A stretch of 64,000 bases of DNA from Casuarina equisetifolia. Taxonomy: Eukaryota; Streptophyta; Magnoliopsida; Fagales; Casuarinaceae. The number at the start of each line of letters is the position of its first letter. The stretch's first letter is position 1. The notes under the pieces are model-generated. The model saw only the letters and a program-made list of their open reading frames with translations. It did no database searches and was not told the origin of the DNA. Location of the stretch: NCBI GenBank assembly GCA_028551475.1, contig CM052360.1, positions 3,398,501 to 3,462,500 of the forward strand. Reading direction: 5' to 3'. Made by a program: the position numbers and the translations under genes. Shown here one piece after another: positions 23,403 through 37,439 of this stretch.

Positions 23403-26400
23403 TTAATGCAGTGCATTCCCAGCACCACTAATGTGGCAGCAGTTAAAGCTGGTGTATGTCTCCATGATGCGGTGACAGTCGGGGCATTTAAGGTGGTCTG
23501 GAATTTTAGGACTGTTGTTTCTGATGTCAATGCGGCGGCAGATGTGAGAGCTCTGAAGAACCTCGTTGTGGTACTCTTTTAGAGCGAATTCGAAGCCCTT
23601 GTCGCGGGCGAGCTCCTTCCATTTTTCAAAGTCCTTCAGGGCCTTCAAGATAGTCGTCCCATGACCACTGAGCACCAGGTTGGTTCCCCTGGTAAGCACA
23701 ACCCATCCGCTCTCATTCTTGTAGGAGAACAACTTCTGGATTTCTAGTGTCACAGTGTCTACCTCCGTCTTCCCACGGATCTTGCTAATGAAGGTGCTCT
23801 CAACGAGAGTCCAGAATCGCCCTAGAATGCCAAGGTCATCCTCCCCTTTGCTGTCTTTTCCAACACATTGCAACTCTATGGGAATCTTTGATCCCGTTAT
23901 CACCACGTCCTTGAAAAGCTCTTGAAACTTGTGGATCCACTCGTTGTCCTTGCCTCCGTAGAAAAAGATGAACTTTTGCTCTTTGACCTAATTGAACAGG
24001 ATATTTCAAAACCTCAATAAATTGTTTTGCAAAATGGGCATGCATGGAGAAGTGCATTGTGTGCAAACGAGCCCAAAGACGTTTTGCATGTGCGTGCACA
24101 TTTTTGTAAAATCAAGTTTGTCAAGTGAATTTACCCATCCGTCTATGTTTGGATAAAAGCTCGAAACAATAGACCAAAACCAATCATTTCTATGCAATAG
24201 CTCTTGTTCCTTTTGGCTGTTGAGAGGTAAGGCTTCAGTTCCCCATATGCGGATCATGTGCATTGCATCCTCGTGTTCTACCTTTGTTTGCGGATTCAAC
24301 ACCACAACCTGTGGCCTCCCTTTGAAGTTCCACTTCTCCTTGACGAATTTGATGCCTGCTTTGGATGAAAAGTTTGGCAACGAGTACCATGGCATCTTAG
24401 ACCGCAGGATCTCAAACTTCTTTTGCAGCTCCTCAGTCCATTGATCCACAATGGGGATCCACACAATCTTATACCGATCTTCCTTTCTTATTAAGTCATA
24501 AATTGGCTTCAAAACGTTAATGTCGTTGTCTGTTATGTCCAACCGCGAAATGAAAAATAAGACGTTCTTCCTCTTCAGCACGTCAATGTCAACCTGTTTG
24601 TGCAATTATATGAAAAACCTTGTGTCAACTAGGATTTCAAACATGCAAGAACGACGCAACTTCATGTGTCAATTTACACATTGATCAACCAATGTATCAA
24701 TAGGTGGTAATAGCTTTTGGTGTGACTAGGAAGACTTCTTGGCAGAGCTGTACCCAACAACAGACAAACGTATTTTCCTGAATAAATCAGCTGCAAAAAT
24801 CTATGCAGAATCAATGTACTCACATGATTATTTTCCTGTATCAGGAATATACGTTTGTCTGTAGTTTGGTAGATCGTCAATACTCTGTCAAAGTTTCAAA
24901 TAAATATTCAAACGGTAAAGTGAAGTCGTAGATTTTGGAAGTTTTGTAAAACGGTTATGGAGTTTTCCGGGCAAATATTAGAATTAATATATGCATCTAA
25001 ATAATTAAGATGTAGATAGTGAGTACAAGAGCAAAAGACGTAGTAACAGAGCATACCGATTTTCCGCTAGGCCCTTCACTTAGCGTCGCCTTGTCCTTGG
25101 CATTAATCAGTGCCTTGAATGTCTCCATGATCTCTGTAGGGGTTCCAAAAAGTTTCTGGAGCTTCCTGTAACGCTCCATTTCAGCTGCATTGAACCTAAG
25201 TGTCTTACCCTTATAGTCGCTCCAGTTTTACATAATGAACTAATTGCATGTGCAAAATAAATCCAAGAAGCTTCTATCCTTGAAAATGAGACAATCGGGA
25301 AACTAACCGATTTGTTCGTTGCAAGTTGTTCTCTGGGCGTCAAGTTTGATTTGGATCTTATTGAGCTGCTGATGAAATTGGGATAGTTGCTGCTTTTCGG
25401 CACTGTAATCGGGGAACAAGGGTCAATCTTAACGAAAGGAAGATGGTGAATGAATTGTGTCATTGTTTTCACACTGAAAGTAACAAGACGTAAAATAATC
25501 CTACTTTGTAAGAATATTTAAAAATCAAGCAAGGAAAACAAAAAAATTTAATTTTTATTCCTCATGTTTAGGATTTCGTTCTGGATCATTAGATAGGAAT
25601 CCAAAGACAAATAGAGAAATAAAGAATATGACTATTGTGTAAACAAATAGCTTGAGAGTAAGCATTGCAATCTCCAAGATTTTTTTTTTCCCAAAGAGGA
25701 GAATAGATTCTCCATTTTGATACCACAAATGCCCCATTTAGACACCCAAAAATGGTTTTTTTTTTTTTATGTATCTAGAAAAAGAAAAGAATCTTCAAAA
25801 TTTTATTTGTGATGTAATAAGGTCAAAAAGGACATAAGGAGTAAAATATTAATAATCAGAAAAGTTTAGCCTATAAATTATAATAAGTTTTTGTAAAAAT
25901 TTTGAAATTTTTAAAAACAGATTTTAAGCTTAAAGGATAATGTAATTAAAAAAATTTTGTACTTCATTTGTTAATATATAATACATAACATTTCACTAAA
26001 AATTAAAAATAAAATAACTTTGGTGCACGCTTAACAACCCTTAAGATTTGAGATGTTAAGCCTTCGCGTAGAGGATTGGGCCACGCATTTCCTTATTAGC
26101 ACTTGCAAGAAAGAAAAACGAAAAAGAACTTACCTATCGTTAGTGAGGCAGCAAAACTGAGTGGTGCTCGCCACAACGGTGACAATTGCCCAAAAGATAT
26201 CCACTGGGATTTGGTCCCTGCCTGTTGACAATGCCGGTACCTCTTTGGTGTCATAATTGAACAGTTTCTCAAACTCAAGGATGCACTCAATCAATTTTAC
26301 AGTGGCTCTGACCACATTGTTAAGCTCATAGAGTGCCTGCTTATGTTTCTGCAGGGTTTGGGGTTTTAAGAGGACAGGAACACCCCTCAGGGTTCCCACA

Positions 26401-27378
26401 GATCTAGCGACTTGGTCCCCTAACTGGGTTTGGGCAAGGAGCCAGAATTCCCCATAGTCCAAAGCAAAAGCCGCCACAGTCAGCACTGCTTTTGCTTCCC
26501 AGGAGTAGTTTGATAACTTGTTCAGTATAGAAAGTGCTGTTTTGTACGCAGTTTCCTCACCAGGAGCCTGGCATTGCATCTGATAAAATATATATGATTT
26601 GTTAATTCCGTTTATCAATGGAAACCAAATCCTGAATGAGTGTGTGGTTGACCGTTCTGCTTTTAGAAAAATGAAAAGAAATATTTTTCTTTTAAAGAAA
26701 ACATGTTATGTAATTACCTCACAGGAAATGGCCTTGAGCGTGCACAAGGGTGGATTGAAGCTCAATTTGGGGGTCTTCTCCTCCACGTGTTCTGCGGTTG
26801 CTTGCGTACCCTGCAGTATGTCACGAATAATTAGGAGTTGAAAGGATAGAGGGAAAGAGGCTTTCCCCGGATCAACTCCCTTGGTAGAACCAAAGAAACC
26901 AGGAAAGGAAGTTAAAAATCGAGGAAGAAAAGAGACTTGCCCCTCTGATAATCGCGAAATATGATAATTAATGGAGTTCATAGAGCTTGTGGAGTCTAAA
27001 AACTTTGAAGCGTCCAAACCCAAAAGAGTTGTTTAGTTTTAGCAACTCGCTAATTTGCTGCAAGTCTCCAAATGGGTATGTTAATAAAAATCACGGATCA
27101 AATTCTGCCTATCTTGTGGACCAAAAATATGTTTTCTGTCTCGTCTTTAAGAAAAAATAAATGTGGTACCGTACCAGCACAAATTTGTCGGCAATGTCCG
27201 TAGAATGCTTAAGCACGTTCTCAACGACGATGAAAAATGACTCGGCATCAAAGGTTTTATCATCGTGGACGTGGGTGGCATAAATCTGATTTAAGATCTC
27301 ATGGTCGGACAAGTTAAACAAGCTCAGGCCACCCTTCTTGGATTGTTGAGATGAAGCTAACACTACGTTGGTGGACAT
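23403..27378 (-). CDS. SEO: Sieve element occlusion protein 1 (SEO/P-protein), intact
   Basis: Seven exons on the minus strand: 27378-27175, 26810-26718, 26579-26134, 25402-25308, 25184-25057, 24593-24135 and 23987-23403. All borders are GT-AG and phases agree, giving 669 codons plus stop. SEO proteins are eudicot phloem P-proteins that build filaments in sieve elements and take part in sealing wounded tubes. Marks of the family: the N-terminal domain ([20 protein letters not shown], residues 21-40; [13 protein letters not shown] in exon 3); a thioredoxin-like middle ([29 protein letters not shown], exon 6, residues 323-475); and a C-terminal domain ([11 protein letters not shown]) ending with CPDC at about 643-646 and CCH at about 658-660. 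Length is usual for the family. A TATA box lies about 100 bases before the ATG. Gene 2, 5 kb upstream, is its tandem copy. Confidence 0.93.
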
Positions 27379-27480
27379 GTGTTACACATACAAGAAGGGT
27401 CTGAAGCTCTTTGGTTTTGGGAACTATAGGGAAGAGGCAGAGAAGTTATATGCTGTTGAAAACCTGCAGGCCTCATCCCC

Positions 27481-27487
27481 TTATATA
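27481..27487 (-). promoter_or_regulatory. TATA box of SEO gene 1
   Basis: TATATAA on the minus strand, about 103 bases before the ATG at 27378; the position suits a plant core promoter. Confidence 0.65.
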
Positions 27488-27499
27488 GACGTGGACGGT

Positions 27500-30400
27500 G
27501 CATGGTTGTGAGGATGAGCTGCCGAGACTCGGTTTTTCTTTCTTGTCCTGTTTCACCACTTGTAGGTGGCATGCAAGTGCGCCGAAGATGTGAAAATCAT
27601 AACATTGATTTAGATCAATGAAACAAAAAGAGACGATAATCACTATATTATTGTGAACCAGCTCTTGGGGCCACAAAAAAAGAAAAGACTTCATGGATGT
27701 TTGCAATAACAATTTTAAGCTTGCGCGGAAAAACCGTTTTTCTTTCTCCCCATGTCAACTACGTGCAAATCAGTAGAACTTGACAGACTTCAATCCACTT
27801 TCATCAATAATACATCACTGCTATTTCTCTAATTTTGAAGGGATCGAAACCACTGAATGACGCGGGTTTTTCCACGTTATTGTAAGTAGAGAAAGACTAG
27901 TTTTTCATGTATCACTATCAATCACTCCTTGAAGATAAATATTTGAGTGGATGTGAGCCAAGATCGTAGATGATCTTTTCCTCGAGTTTTCGTAAGGTGG
28001 TCACGTGACTAGCAAACCTTGCCTAGCAAATCCTCCGGTTAGCTAGTCACGTGTCAATTCCTCTTTTGTCTACAATTTAACGTCCAATAATGTTTGGGTA
28101 GTATGAAAAAAAGTTGGCCATAAGCTACTGGACATATGATACGTGGAACTTAATAATAATTGTGATGGCAACACTCTGGGGCCAAAAATCTCGATGGGTC
28201 CATTATTTAATAAAACACGACGACATGCACCCTTTGTTACCTTGAATTATGGATGAGGTCACATGATTTTTGAACTTTTCTTACAATTATTTCTGTGTTT
28301 GTATTCCAAACGAAAGCAAAAGATTGGTCCTCTTCTTATTTCAATCTCAACAGAATCTCTTATATCAATCACAAAAATAATTGTATATTTTTGTTTATAT
28401 ACATTTATTGTTGACAAAGCAAAAATAATCGGGTAAAGACAAGAGCTATCGAGGATAGATTTTATGTTTTTTTTTTTATATACATTTATTGTTGATGAAG
28501 AAAAAATAATTGTTACTATCGATTTAATATCAAATCTATCTAAGAATTGGATTTCTTCAATTGTAAAAGAAAATTTCTTATCTTTTTATCAAATAAATTA
28601 GATTCTGCTATTCTAAGGTTTGTAACCTGTAAACATTTATTAACTATTTCATTTTATTAATGATATCTTGCTTATTGAAAAAAGACGACAATTTCGTTTT
28701 TAAGAATTTCACTATCGTGAACGTTTTCAAGAATGATGATTCTAAAATGCTGGCATTTGTTTTTTGGAAATGTCGAGACTTTTCAGAACTTTCTAGGTCC
28801 AAATCCATGAAATAATTCTAACAACTTTTGTATCTAAATTCTTTAGATATTTTGTCACATTACATTAAATAACTCTTCTTAATTTCGTCATCACATCAAC
28901 CTATCTTGTCACATAATAGAATCTAAATCATCAATTACAAAGTGATAACTAAATCATCAATTACAAAGTGAAATCTTTAATCTAACATATTCAAAAAGAA
29001 TATATTAAATCACATAATTTTAAACTGCATGCAATATTATCTATAATTTCTAATTTAACAACAGATAAAATGGATCTATTTATAACAAACTAATAGATTG
29101 ATGAAAATATTAGTAGTTTATTGATTATAAGGGATAAATATACTTTAAACTTTTTTAAAATTAATTTCTTTAGCAACTGCATTAATATTTTTGAGATCAT
29201 GTGTCAATCTATGAGCCAATTATAATTTGTAAAAGCAAATACATTGAAGAAAACCACTAGAAGAGCACGGATAACGAAGGAGAAAGACTGCATAGATTAT
29301 CGGCAACAATAAAACTTGTTATTTAATTCACAATGGTATGAAGAGACACTTGTTGGTCGTATATAAGAAATTATGTTTCTAAAGGCCTAATAGACGAAGA
29401 GGATGCCTAGGATATCTAGTTTAAAAACAATAAGATTACGATCTCTAATAAGCAATAATAGTCACTTTGAGCTAATTATAGGAAAGCAAATGTAATAGGT
29501 TAAAACTATCCACTCCGTAGGGACTACTTCACATGTCCTTCTGTTATCTTCGACCTTGGAAGGATAAGAACATCACTGACACGTGGGACCTTTTGGGAAG
29601 CAAAATCGTGCTGCCACATTTGTTTTTTTGTTTTTTCTTGGTCTTGGGTTGACAAATTCCACGTTTTTAATCACGTGTAGAAAACAAAAGATCCTTGAGA
29701 ATATTCACGGGGAACCTCCGCCGTAGACTCGATGATTATGACAAGAAGCCCTTGGGACAAAAATCTCAAGAACGGAGTTTAACACGGTGACATCGAACTT
29801 TTGTCATGGCATAAGTACTCGATGTTGATTGGTGCTTTATATTGCCAGAAGAAACAACAGAGCCAAGCTGCACGAGGGACATTGGTTCGTTCTGATAAGA
29901 GATATGTGTTGGAGCTTCGACCATCAGTCAGAAAACAACAATCGAGGAATTGCTGAAAGGATTGAAAATAAGTGGAATGGATGCGGAATAAAGTGTCCGA
30001 TGGCGCCTTCGCGATAAGAGATGGGTGGTCGATCATTCTTTATCATTATCAACTTGTTTAGAATGCAGCTGGAAAATGTCCCAAATGTGGCAGCAGAACC
30101 GGTGGGCTGTTTCTTTGGCAGAGTAATCAGTTTGTATCATTTTTGTTTTCAAATCAATCTTTGAACTTCTCAATAAATTGTTGGAGATAATTTGTACGCT
30201 CTATCAAAGTCATATGAAAGAAGACACTGAAAATAAAATAAAATCTTCGTAAGTTCAGATAATCTATGAAGTGTTTCTATAAAAGATTTAATTCGACAAG
30301 TGGTGTATTAAATGATTGCTTTTAACAGGATTAAGCATTCCAACTAGCGAATCTTGCATATCTTATATATATATATATATATATATTTGAATTTTTATTG

Positions 30401-31350
30401 GCATAATCTTTTCATTTTTGTTATATTTATTTTTCAGTAACAAGTCAAGTGAAGTTGAGATAATTTAACCATTATTGTAAAAATCAAGAAAAATGTAAGA
30501 AATAAAATTTCATTAAGTAAGGAGGTAAAGCCTACAAATTGTATAAAGTCTTTTCAAAAGTTCTAAAATTTGTTAAATGCAGTTTGTGAACTTAAATAAT
30601 GATATTTTTAATTAAATAATTCTGTATTTCTTTTGATGATATATAATACATGACCTTTCACCACAAAAAAAAAAAAGTTATAGAAGTCCATGCATTTGAT
30701 TCACTTTTTTATTCCTGGCTAAAAACTTAACTTAGAAATCAATTATCGAAATAGTAGGAGAAAAAAATTACCTTATCCAATTGGTATACTACAAACAAAA
30801 TCAACAAATCATTCATTTTTTGGATTAAAATACTAATATGCTAAATAAATGTGTCATAATGGTGATGGTGATTTAATTATTCACTGAAGGAATTTGCCCT
30901 GAAGTTCTAATTTTCAAGAATGGAGAGAGAGAGAGAAAAAAAAATGAACCACCTTAATTATTGAGCCTAACTTCAACATCATGTTCTTTCATGTACCCAA
31001 CTTAATTATTATTATTGTTGCGATACCAGATCCCAGTTCCCAGAAACTGAAATTAATATTAGTTCAATAAGATGTGTTGCTGTTGTGATATCATTCTTTG
31101 ACGATCAAAACGGACCCTTCAGTTAGTCCACCTAAGAGACAATGTTTTTGTTTTTGAAGAGAAGTAATTCTTTATTCTTACTTTATTGTTTTCTCTCTTT
31201 ATCATGGCTTTCTGCTTCTCTTTTGTCTCCTCATAAAGCATTAGGTTCTGGTATCTCGCCGCAAAGATATAACAAAAATCGAAGATGCTCTTTTCCGTCC
31301 GGACCGGAGAAAGGTTTATGGAGTAAGAGATACAAGAACATGGAGAAAAA
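27500..31350. other. Intergenic between the two SEO genes
   Basis: No gene is supported. Contents: fragments of the dispersed repeat at about 28140-28260 (CCATTATTTAATAAAACACGACGAC) and 29560-30050 (GATAAGAGATATGTGTTGGAGCTTC); a short direct repeat, AAATCATCAATTACAAAGTGA, at about 28925-28973; an AT microsatellite at 30364-30388; and otherwise AT-rich sequence. Confidence 0.5.
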
Positions 31351-31357
31351 TAAGAGT

Positions 31358-31600
31358 TAAAAAGGTAGTGCCCTCGCCTAGTGGGAAAGGCATCGGATGC
31401 AAGTGGACACGAACCCGAAAGTGACAGCCGGATGGGTCGATCACTGGATAGAGAGTGGACCTTCGTTCCAAATGTGAATCGCAAGTCAATTGAGGTTGTG
31501 TCCGTGAGGCGTCAGGTGTGGGAAAAGTAGACTTTATACAAAATTCTAGGTAGCCGTTGGGAACATGAACCACTACTACCGGTGGCACAATTCCTCGATA
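31358..31600 (+). repeat. SINE-like or other short dispersed repeat (candidate)
   Basis: This stretch is clearly less AT-rich than its surroundings. It starts with a word like a pol III A box (TCGCCTAGTGGGAAAGGC, about 31373-31390) and has a B-box-like GGGTCGATCAC about 50 bases further (about 31434-31444). This suggests a tRNA-derived SINE. No tail or target duplication could be fixed, so the class is uncertain. Confidence 0.35.
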
Positions 31601-32466
31601 GATCAAAGCACATATACACACGCTTGGTTATTAAAATTACCACTTAGACTTTCTTATATCACACTAAGGATTACATAGAATGTTTTTTATAGGCTTTCTA
31701 ATTCCAACATATTAATTTTCTAACCAATATAAGACAATAGTTCTTCTTTTCTAATCCATGTAAGGGTAAAGAATTTTTTTTTTTTAATCTCTGTAGGACA
31801 TGAATTCTTTTCTTTCCTAATACATGTAAGACATAGACTCCTAAATCATGTGAAACTCTTTTGAGTATTTGAATCGCATCTAACATGCTAACATGGCATG
31901 GAGCTCAACAATCATCCTAAAGTTTTCATATACGTGCCCAACAACAACCCCCGTTCTTTACCGTCAAGTTCTTCTAGTGCTGCATTAAGAACAGTGAGTC
32001 GTGGCACCTTTCGCTGTTGTAAATTCGTGAGATTTTGATTAACACATTTTGAGGGTTCATATTAGCAATTTGGATCTAATTTTAACTGTGAGGCGTAGAC
32101 TCCAAGAAGTCCATGACAGATGCAGAGCAAATCCATAGGTGGAATCATAGAGGAGGCAGGGGGAGTTGTAGCTTGGAGTTGAGTAGTCGTCCGATTAACA
32201 ACAATGCCGTTCAACATGAAAGCCGAAAGATAACACTTACAAATCAAACATGATACGATGTGAACCCACAAACATTTCCTATCATTATCAAAAACAAAGG
32301 AAACCCACACAACCAAGGAAACATACGTCTCTCATTTTAAAAACTTCAGACATCACAATAAACAACACATTTAAAGGTCACATCCCAACTCATCTTACTA
32401 TCGAAATCCCACCAACAACTCACACTTGATTTAACTCGTACCACTGGTCCGAAGAAAAGCCACCAC
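31601..32466. other. 3' flank of SEO gene 2
   Basis: AT-rich with no gene. It contains imperfect repeats of a CTAATCCATGTAAG(G)-like word at 31757-31850. Part (around 32070) matches the 3' flank of SEO gene 1, so the tandem duplication includes 3' sequence. Confidence 0.45.
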
Positions 32467-35400
32467 TTAATGCAATCCGTTCACAGCACCATCAATGTGG
32501 CAGCACTTGAAGCTGATAAAGGTTTCCATGATGCGAGGACAGTCGGGACATTTCATGTGCTCTGGTATTTTTCCACTGTTGTTGGGAATATCAATGCGAC
32601 AGCAGATGGAAGAACTATGAAGAACCTTGTTATGGTAATCTTTGAAAATCAGTTCGAAGCCCTTCTCGCGCACAAACTCCTTCCATTTGTCGAATTCCTC
32701 CAAGACCTTCAAGATAGTCGTCCCATACCCACTCAGCACCACCTCAGATCCTTTGGTCAGCACAGCCCATCCACTTTCATTCTTGTAGGAAAGCAACTTT
32801 TGGATTTCTAGTGTCACAGCGTCTGTTTCAGTCTTCCTGTGGGTCTTGGAGATGAAGATGCTCTCAATGCTGGTCCAGAATTTCCCTAGCATGCCAATGT
32901 TGTCCTCTCCTTTACTGCCCTTTCCAATGCATTGCAACTCTATGGAAATCCTGGCTTCCCTTATCACCACATCGTTGGCAAGGGCGGTTGCTCTTTTGGT
33001 AAACTGTTGGATCCACTCGTTGTCCTTGCCGCCATAGAAAAAGATATACTTGCGCTCCTTGATCTGATTGAACAAGATATTTCAAACCTCAGAGCCATAT
33101 TTGAGCAAAAAGTACATGCAAGAAAGAGTGTTTGTATGTGATCACTGGGTTGAGCGCTTAGCTACAAGCTACAAATAGCAATAAAACTTTGCGTGTGTGC
33201 ATATGATTGTGAGATAGATTTGAGAAGTGAAAATTTACCCAAGTATCTACATTTGGATGGACGCTTGATGCTATCGACCCAATCCAATCCCTTTCGTGAG
33301 ATAGTTTTTCTTCCACATCGGCGGTGAAAGGGAAGGCCTTAAATCCCCATACCCTGATCATGTGGATTGCATTCTCATGTTCCACCTTTCCTTGCGGGTT
33401 CAACACCACAACGGTTGGCTTTCCCTTGAAGTGCCACTTCTCCTTGACGAATCTGATGCCTACAATGGGTGAAAAGTACTGCAACACGTACCACGGCATC
33501 TTAGGCCGCAGGATCTCAAACTTCTTTCGCAGGTCCTCAGTCCACTGATCCACAATGGGGATCCACACAATCTTATACTGCTCATCCTTCTTTATTGACT
33601 CATAAATTGGTTTCAAAATGGAAATGTCATCATCTGATATGTCCAGCCCCGAAATGAACAGCAAGACGTTCTTCCTCTTCAGTACGTCAATGTTAACCTG
33701 TTTGTATCATGATATGAAGCAACTTGAGTCAGCAAAAGTTTCAAACATGAAAACGAAACATATTTCTCCAAGTTTCAATTTTCAGATTGGTCAGCCAAGG
33801 ACCGAGAAGTGGCAACGGCAATATTGTAACACTCAAGATTTCGATATGTCCTTTTCAATCAACATCAACTTAAAAAGAAAAGGTGCTACAATGGCCTCTA
33901 CACTTATCAACACATTGGCACGCTTAAGTCGCCTTTAACTTTTAGAAAAGGCGTTCACGCATGCATTTCCTTTTTCACTGCTGAAAATATTCCTCCAGGT
34001 ACTTGAAATACCACACCCCTTAGTAAAATTACCGATAGAAACTAATGAAGATGATCGATTCATGTTCCTGTAGTGTATAAAAACCGTTTCAAGTAGGACC
34101 TACTAAACAAAGTAGGAAATTATTATATTTGCAAATAAATTTTTAAATAATGAAGTGAGTTCATAATAAAGCTAGAAAATTTTGAATGTCCTGTGTAGGA
34201 AATAGTAGTACCGAAACAACAATCAGCCTATAGAGAGACTAATACAAGAGCAAGAGATGTAATAAAAGCGCATACCGGTTTTTTGGTAGAACCATCAATC
34301 AGCGGCTGCACATTGTCCTTTGTGTAAATCAGTGCCTTAAATATCTCCATGACCTCTGTAGGGGTTCGAAAAAGTTTCACGAGCCTCCAGTAAGCCTTTG
34401 TCTCCTCTGCATTTAACCAACATCTCTCACCGTTATGGCAGACTCGAGTTTCACAGCAATGAACCAATTTCATGCGTAAAATAAATCCGAGGAACCTTGT
34501 TTCCTTAGAAATAAGTCCTCGGGCAACTAACCTATTTGTTGTCTGCAAATTGTTATTTGGTACTTCAGTTTGGTGAGGATGACGTTGAGTTTCTGAGAGA
34601 ATTGGGATAATTCCTGCTTTGCGTCACTGTAAATCGGGCAACCAAGGTCAATCTTAACGATAATTCCACGAACACTAACAAGTAAACCTACATTTTGAAA
34701 TATCTAGGATCCTGTTAAACAAGCCTTAAGGTTATAAGATGTTAAGTCCCTCTGATTAAGGATTCGACCACGCATCATGCTATTAGCACTTACAATAAAG
34801 AAAAACGAAAAGAAAACTTACCCATCGCTAGTGAGGCAGCAAAGCTGAGTGGTGCTAGCTACAACAGTGATAATGGCCCAAAAAACATCCACTGGAATAT
34901 GGTCCCTGCCTGTCGACAATGCTGGTATATCAACCGTGTCATGATTGGACAGCTTCTCTAACTCAAAGATGCATTCAATCACTTCTAGCGTGGCTCTGAT
35001 CACGGTGTTAAGCTCAATCAATGACTGCCTATGTTTCTGCAGGGTTGGGCGCCTTAAGAGGACAGGAACGCGCTTCAGGGTTCCCACAGATTTGGCTAGT
35101 TGGTCCGTGGACTGGGTCTGGGCAAGTAGCCAGAATTCCCCATAGTCCAAAGCAAAAGCCGCTAGTGTGAGCACTGCTTTTGCATCCCAGGAATAGTTTG
35201 ATAGCTTGTTCAGTATAGAAAGTGCTGTTTTGAACGCAGTTTCTTCACCCGGCGCCTTGCATTGCATCTGATATTAAAAAATTTGTTATTGTGGAAGTGT
35301 TAATGCCATTTGTTAGTAGAAAAATATCGTCAAAGATTATGTGGTCGACCCTTATTCTATTAGAGAACAGGAGAAGAAATCGAAAAAGAGATCAAGCTTT

Positions 35401-35975
35401 GTACTTACCTCGCAAGAAATTTGCTTGAGCGTGCACAAGGGTGGATTAAAACTCAATTTGGGGGTCTTCTCCTCCAGGTGCTCTGCGGTTGCATGGGTCC
35501 CCTGCAGTAAGTCGCGAGTAATTAGGATTTTTGAAATGAAAAAGACAATCATAAGTCCTACAGAGTAAAAGCCACACCCGTTTTCCTTTTGATCTCGTTA
35601 TAGTAGCAAAGACACGAAAAAAATAAAATTAAAGATTAGAAAAGAAAAGAAGAGGGACACATTTAATCACCGGGACCATCCACGACACATATTGGTCTAA
35701 ACTTATTTTTTCATTTTTCCAGACAGATACTTTCGATAAGCCAATGCAATTAACATGTCGGACGACATTACCAGCACAATACTATCAGCAATATACGTGG
35801 AACGCTTGAGGGTGTTCTCGACGACGGTGAAAAGAGAATCAACGTCGAAGGTGTCATCATCGTGGACGTGGGTGGCATAAATTTGGTTCAAGATCTCCTG
35901 GTCAGACAAGGAGAACAAACTCAGGCCACCCTTTGTGGGTTGTTGGGAAGAACCAGAAACTACAATGCTGGCCAT
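32467..35975 (-). CDS. SEO: Sieve element occlusion protein 2 (SEO/P-protein), intact
   Basis: Seven exons on the minus strand: 35975-35772, 35501-35409, 35267-34822, 34626-34532, 34406-34276, 33697-33239 and 33063-32467; 674 codons plus stop, phases consistent. Exon lengths 204/93/446/95/131/459/597 match SEO gene 1 except for exon 5 (three bases longer) and exon 7 (twelve longer), so the pair is a tandem duplication. The same family marks are seen: [21 protein letters not shown] at the N terminus, [15 protein letters not shown] in exon 3, [14 protein letters not shown] in exon 6, [14 protein letters not shown] at the start of exon 7, and CPDC (about 648) with CCH (about 663) near the end. 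Exon 7 has an extra four residues around KRATALAND. Expected role: phloem P-protein filament subunit; the two products could co-assemble, as known for Arabidopsis SEOR proteins (inference). Confidence 0.93.
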
Positions 35976-36081
35976 GTTGTGTTACACACAATAAGAACTG
36001 TAGGAAGCTCCTTTGTTTTTAGGAAGCAGAGGAGCGAAGCCGGGAAGGTTTTTGTTGCTGGAAACCAGCAGGACTCGACCC

Positions 36082-36089
36082 TTTAAATA
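36082..36089 (-). promoter_or_regulatory. TATA-like box of SEO gene 2
   Basis: TATTTAAA on the minus strand, about 107 bases before the ATG at 35975, at the same distance as the box of SEO gene 1. Confidence 0.55.
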
Positions 36090-36099
36090 GGCACGAGAA

Positions 36100-37430
36100 T
36101 GGTCCATGGTCCTGGGGATGAGCTGCCAAGGACCCTCGCGCTACTTTCTAGGTGGTCCGCTGTGAACACCATCACTCTCGTTTCGACAAGAAAGAAGAAA
36201 AGCAAATATTATTATATTTCCGTGGGCCACAACAGAATCCCCATGGATAAGGTTCGATGCCAATTTGTTTCAGCGCGTCTGATTAAACCATTTCCCTAAT
36301 TCTGTTTTATTTACTTTTGTTGCATAAATTAATCATGCCGTATATAATAGAATCAACGGGCTTTAATTGATTGATCCCCATCGAAAGCGATGGCACTTGA
36401 CACGTTACTGACATTTCTGACATATAATTTATTCGATTCAGATACAATCTATTTTTCGCACCGTTTGAGTCTTACCAATACCAGAATCATATGGGGTTAA
36501 ACGACATATTTCAATTCTAAAATACGTGCCTATGGATCTTATGAATTATTGTTTATATTAGAGATAAAAAAATAAGGTAATTATATGCATGGAGCTAGCA
36601 AGACAGTACTATCTAAGATTTTTTATATCTAATCGTATTCACGTATTAATGGCTTCAAAATTATCTATTATTGCCCTTCTATAACTACATTTATTATCAT
36701 TTATTATCGTTTATTGCCTTTATTGAAATAGTATAAGAGGGTATGATTTTGTTTTGTAACAAGAAATAAAATTATAACTTGATAATATGTTTATTCTCAT
36801 ATGATATTGTAGTAGAGCCAATTAGTCCTATGATAACGGTGTTTCATCTTCATTTCATTTTTTTTCTTTTTGTTTCTCTTTTATTTTTACATTTTCTCTT
36901 TTTTCTTGCAATTCTATATATGTCGAAATTCCTATATTTACTGGTAAGTATGTAATTAAGTTTTTTAATAATTTACAAAATGATAACGCTAAGAGCTAAG
37001 AGAGTGATTTTATTGGTTTGCTTGCAAAAGAGATTTAATTTACAAGATAAATATACTCTATATTTAGCTTAATCTTTTAATTGGCAGTAATCATGTCTTA
37101 TAAAATATTATTTTTGACTTTCAAACATAAATCTCTATAGAGTAAAGATAAGTTACAAATGGCTACAAAGAAAGCTTAAAAAAAAAAAGAAGAATAAATA
37201 GAACTTATCATACAGTTAATGACGTGAGTAGTGTTAATGTCCATTGTAAATTTTGTTTGGTTGGTAATAAAAGCACCGATGTTCTTTGCCTCGAAAAGAG
37301 AGAAAGAAAAGATCCCCCCATTTATGCGCAAGTGAAATCCATTAGTCTCTCTTTACGTGAAACATGCCAAGAAGAGCGACTGAGTGCTCTACCACATGCC
37401 CGCGGGGCCCATGTTTGAACAAGAAAGGAA
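36100..37430. other. Intergenic upstream of SEO gene 2
   Basis: AT-rich. No gene or well-formed repeat is seen apart from short homopolymers. Confidence 0.5.
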
Positions 37431-37439
37431 ATCATAAAG

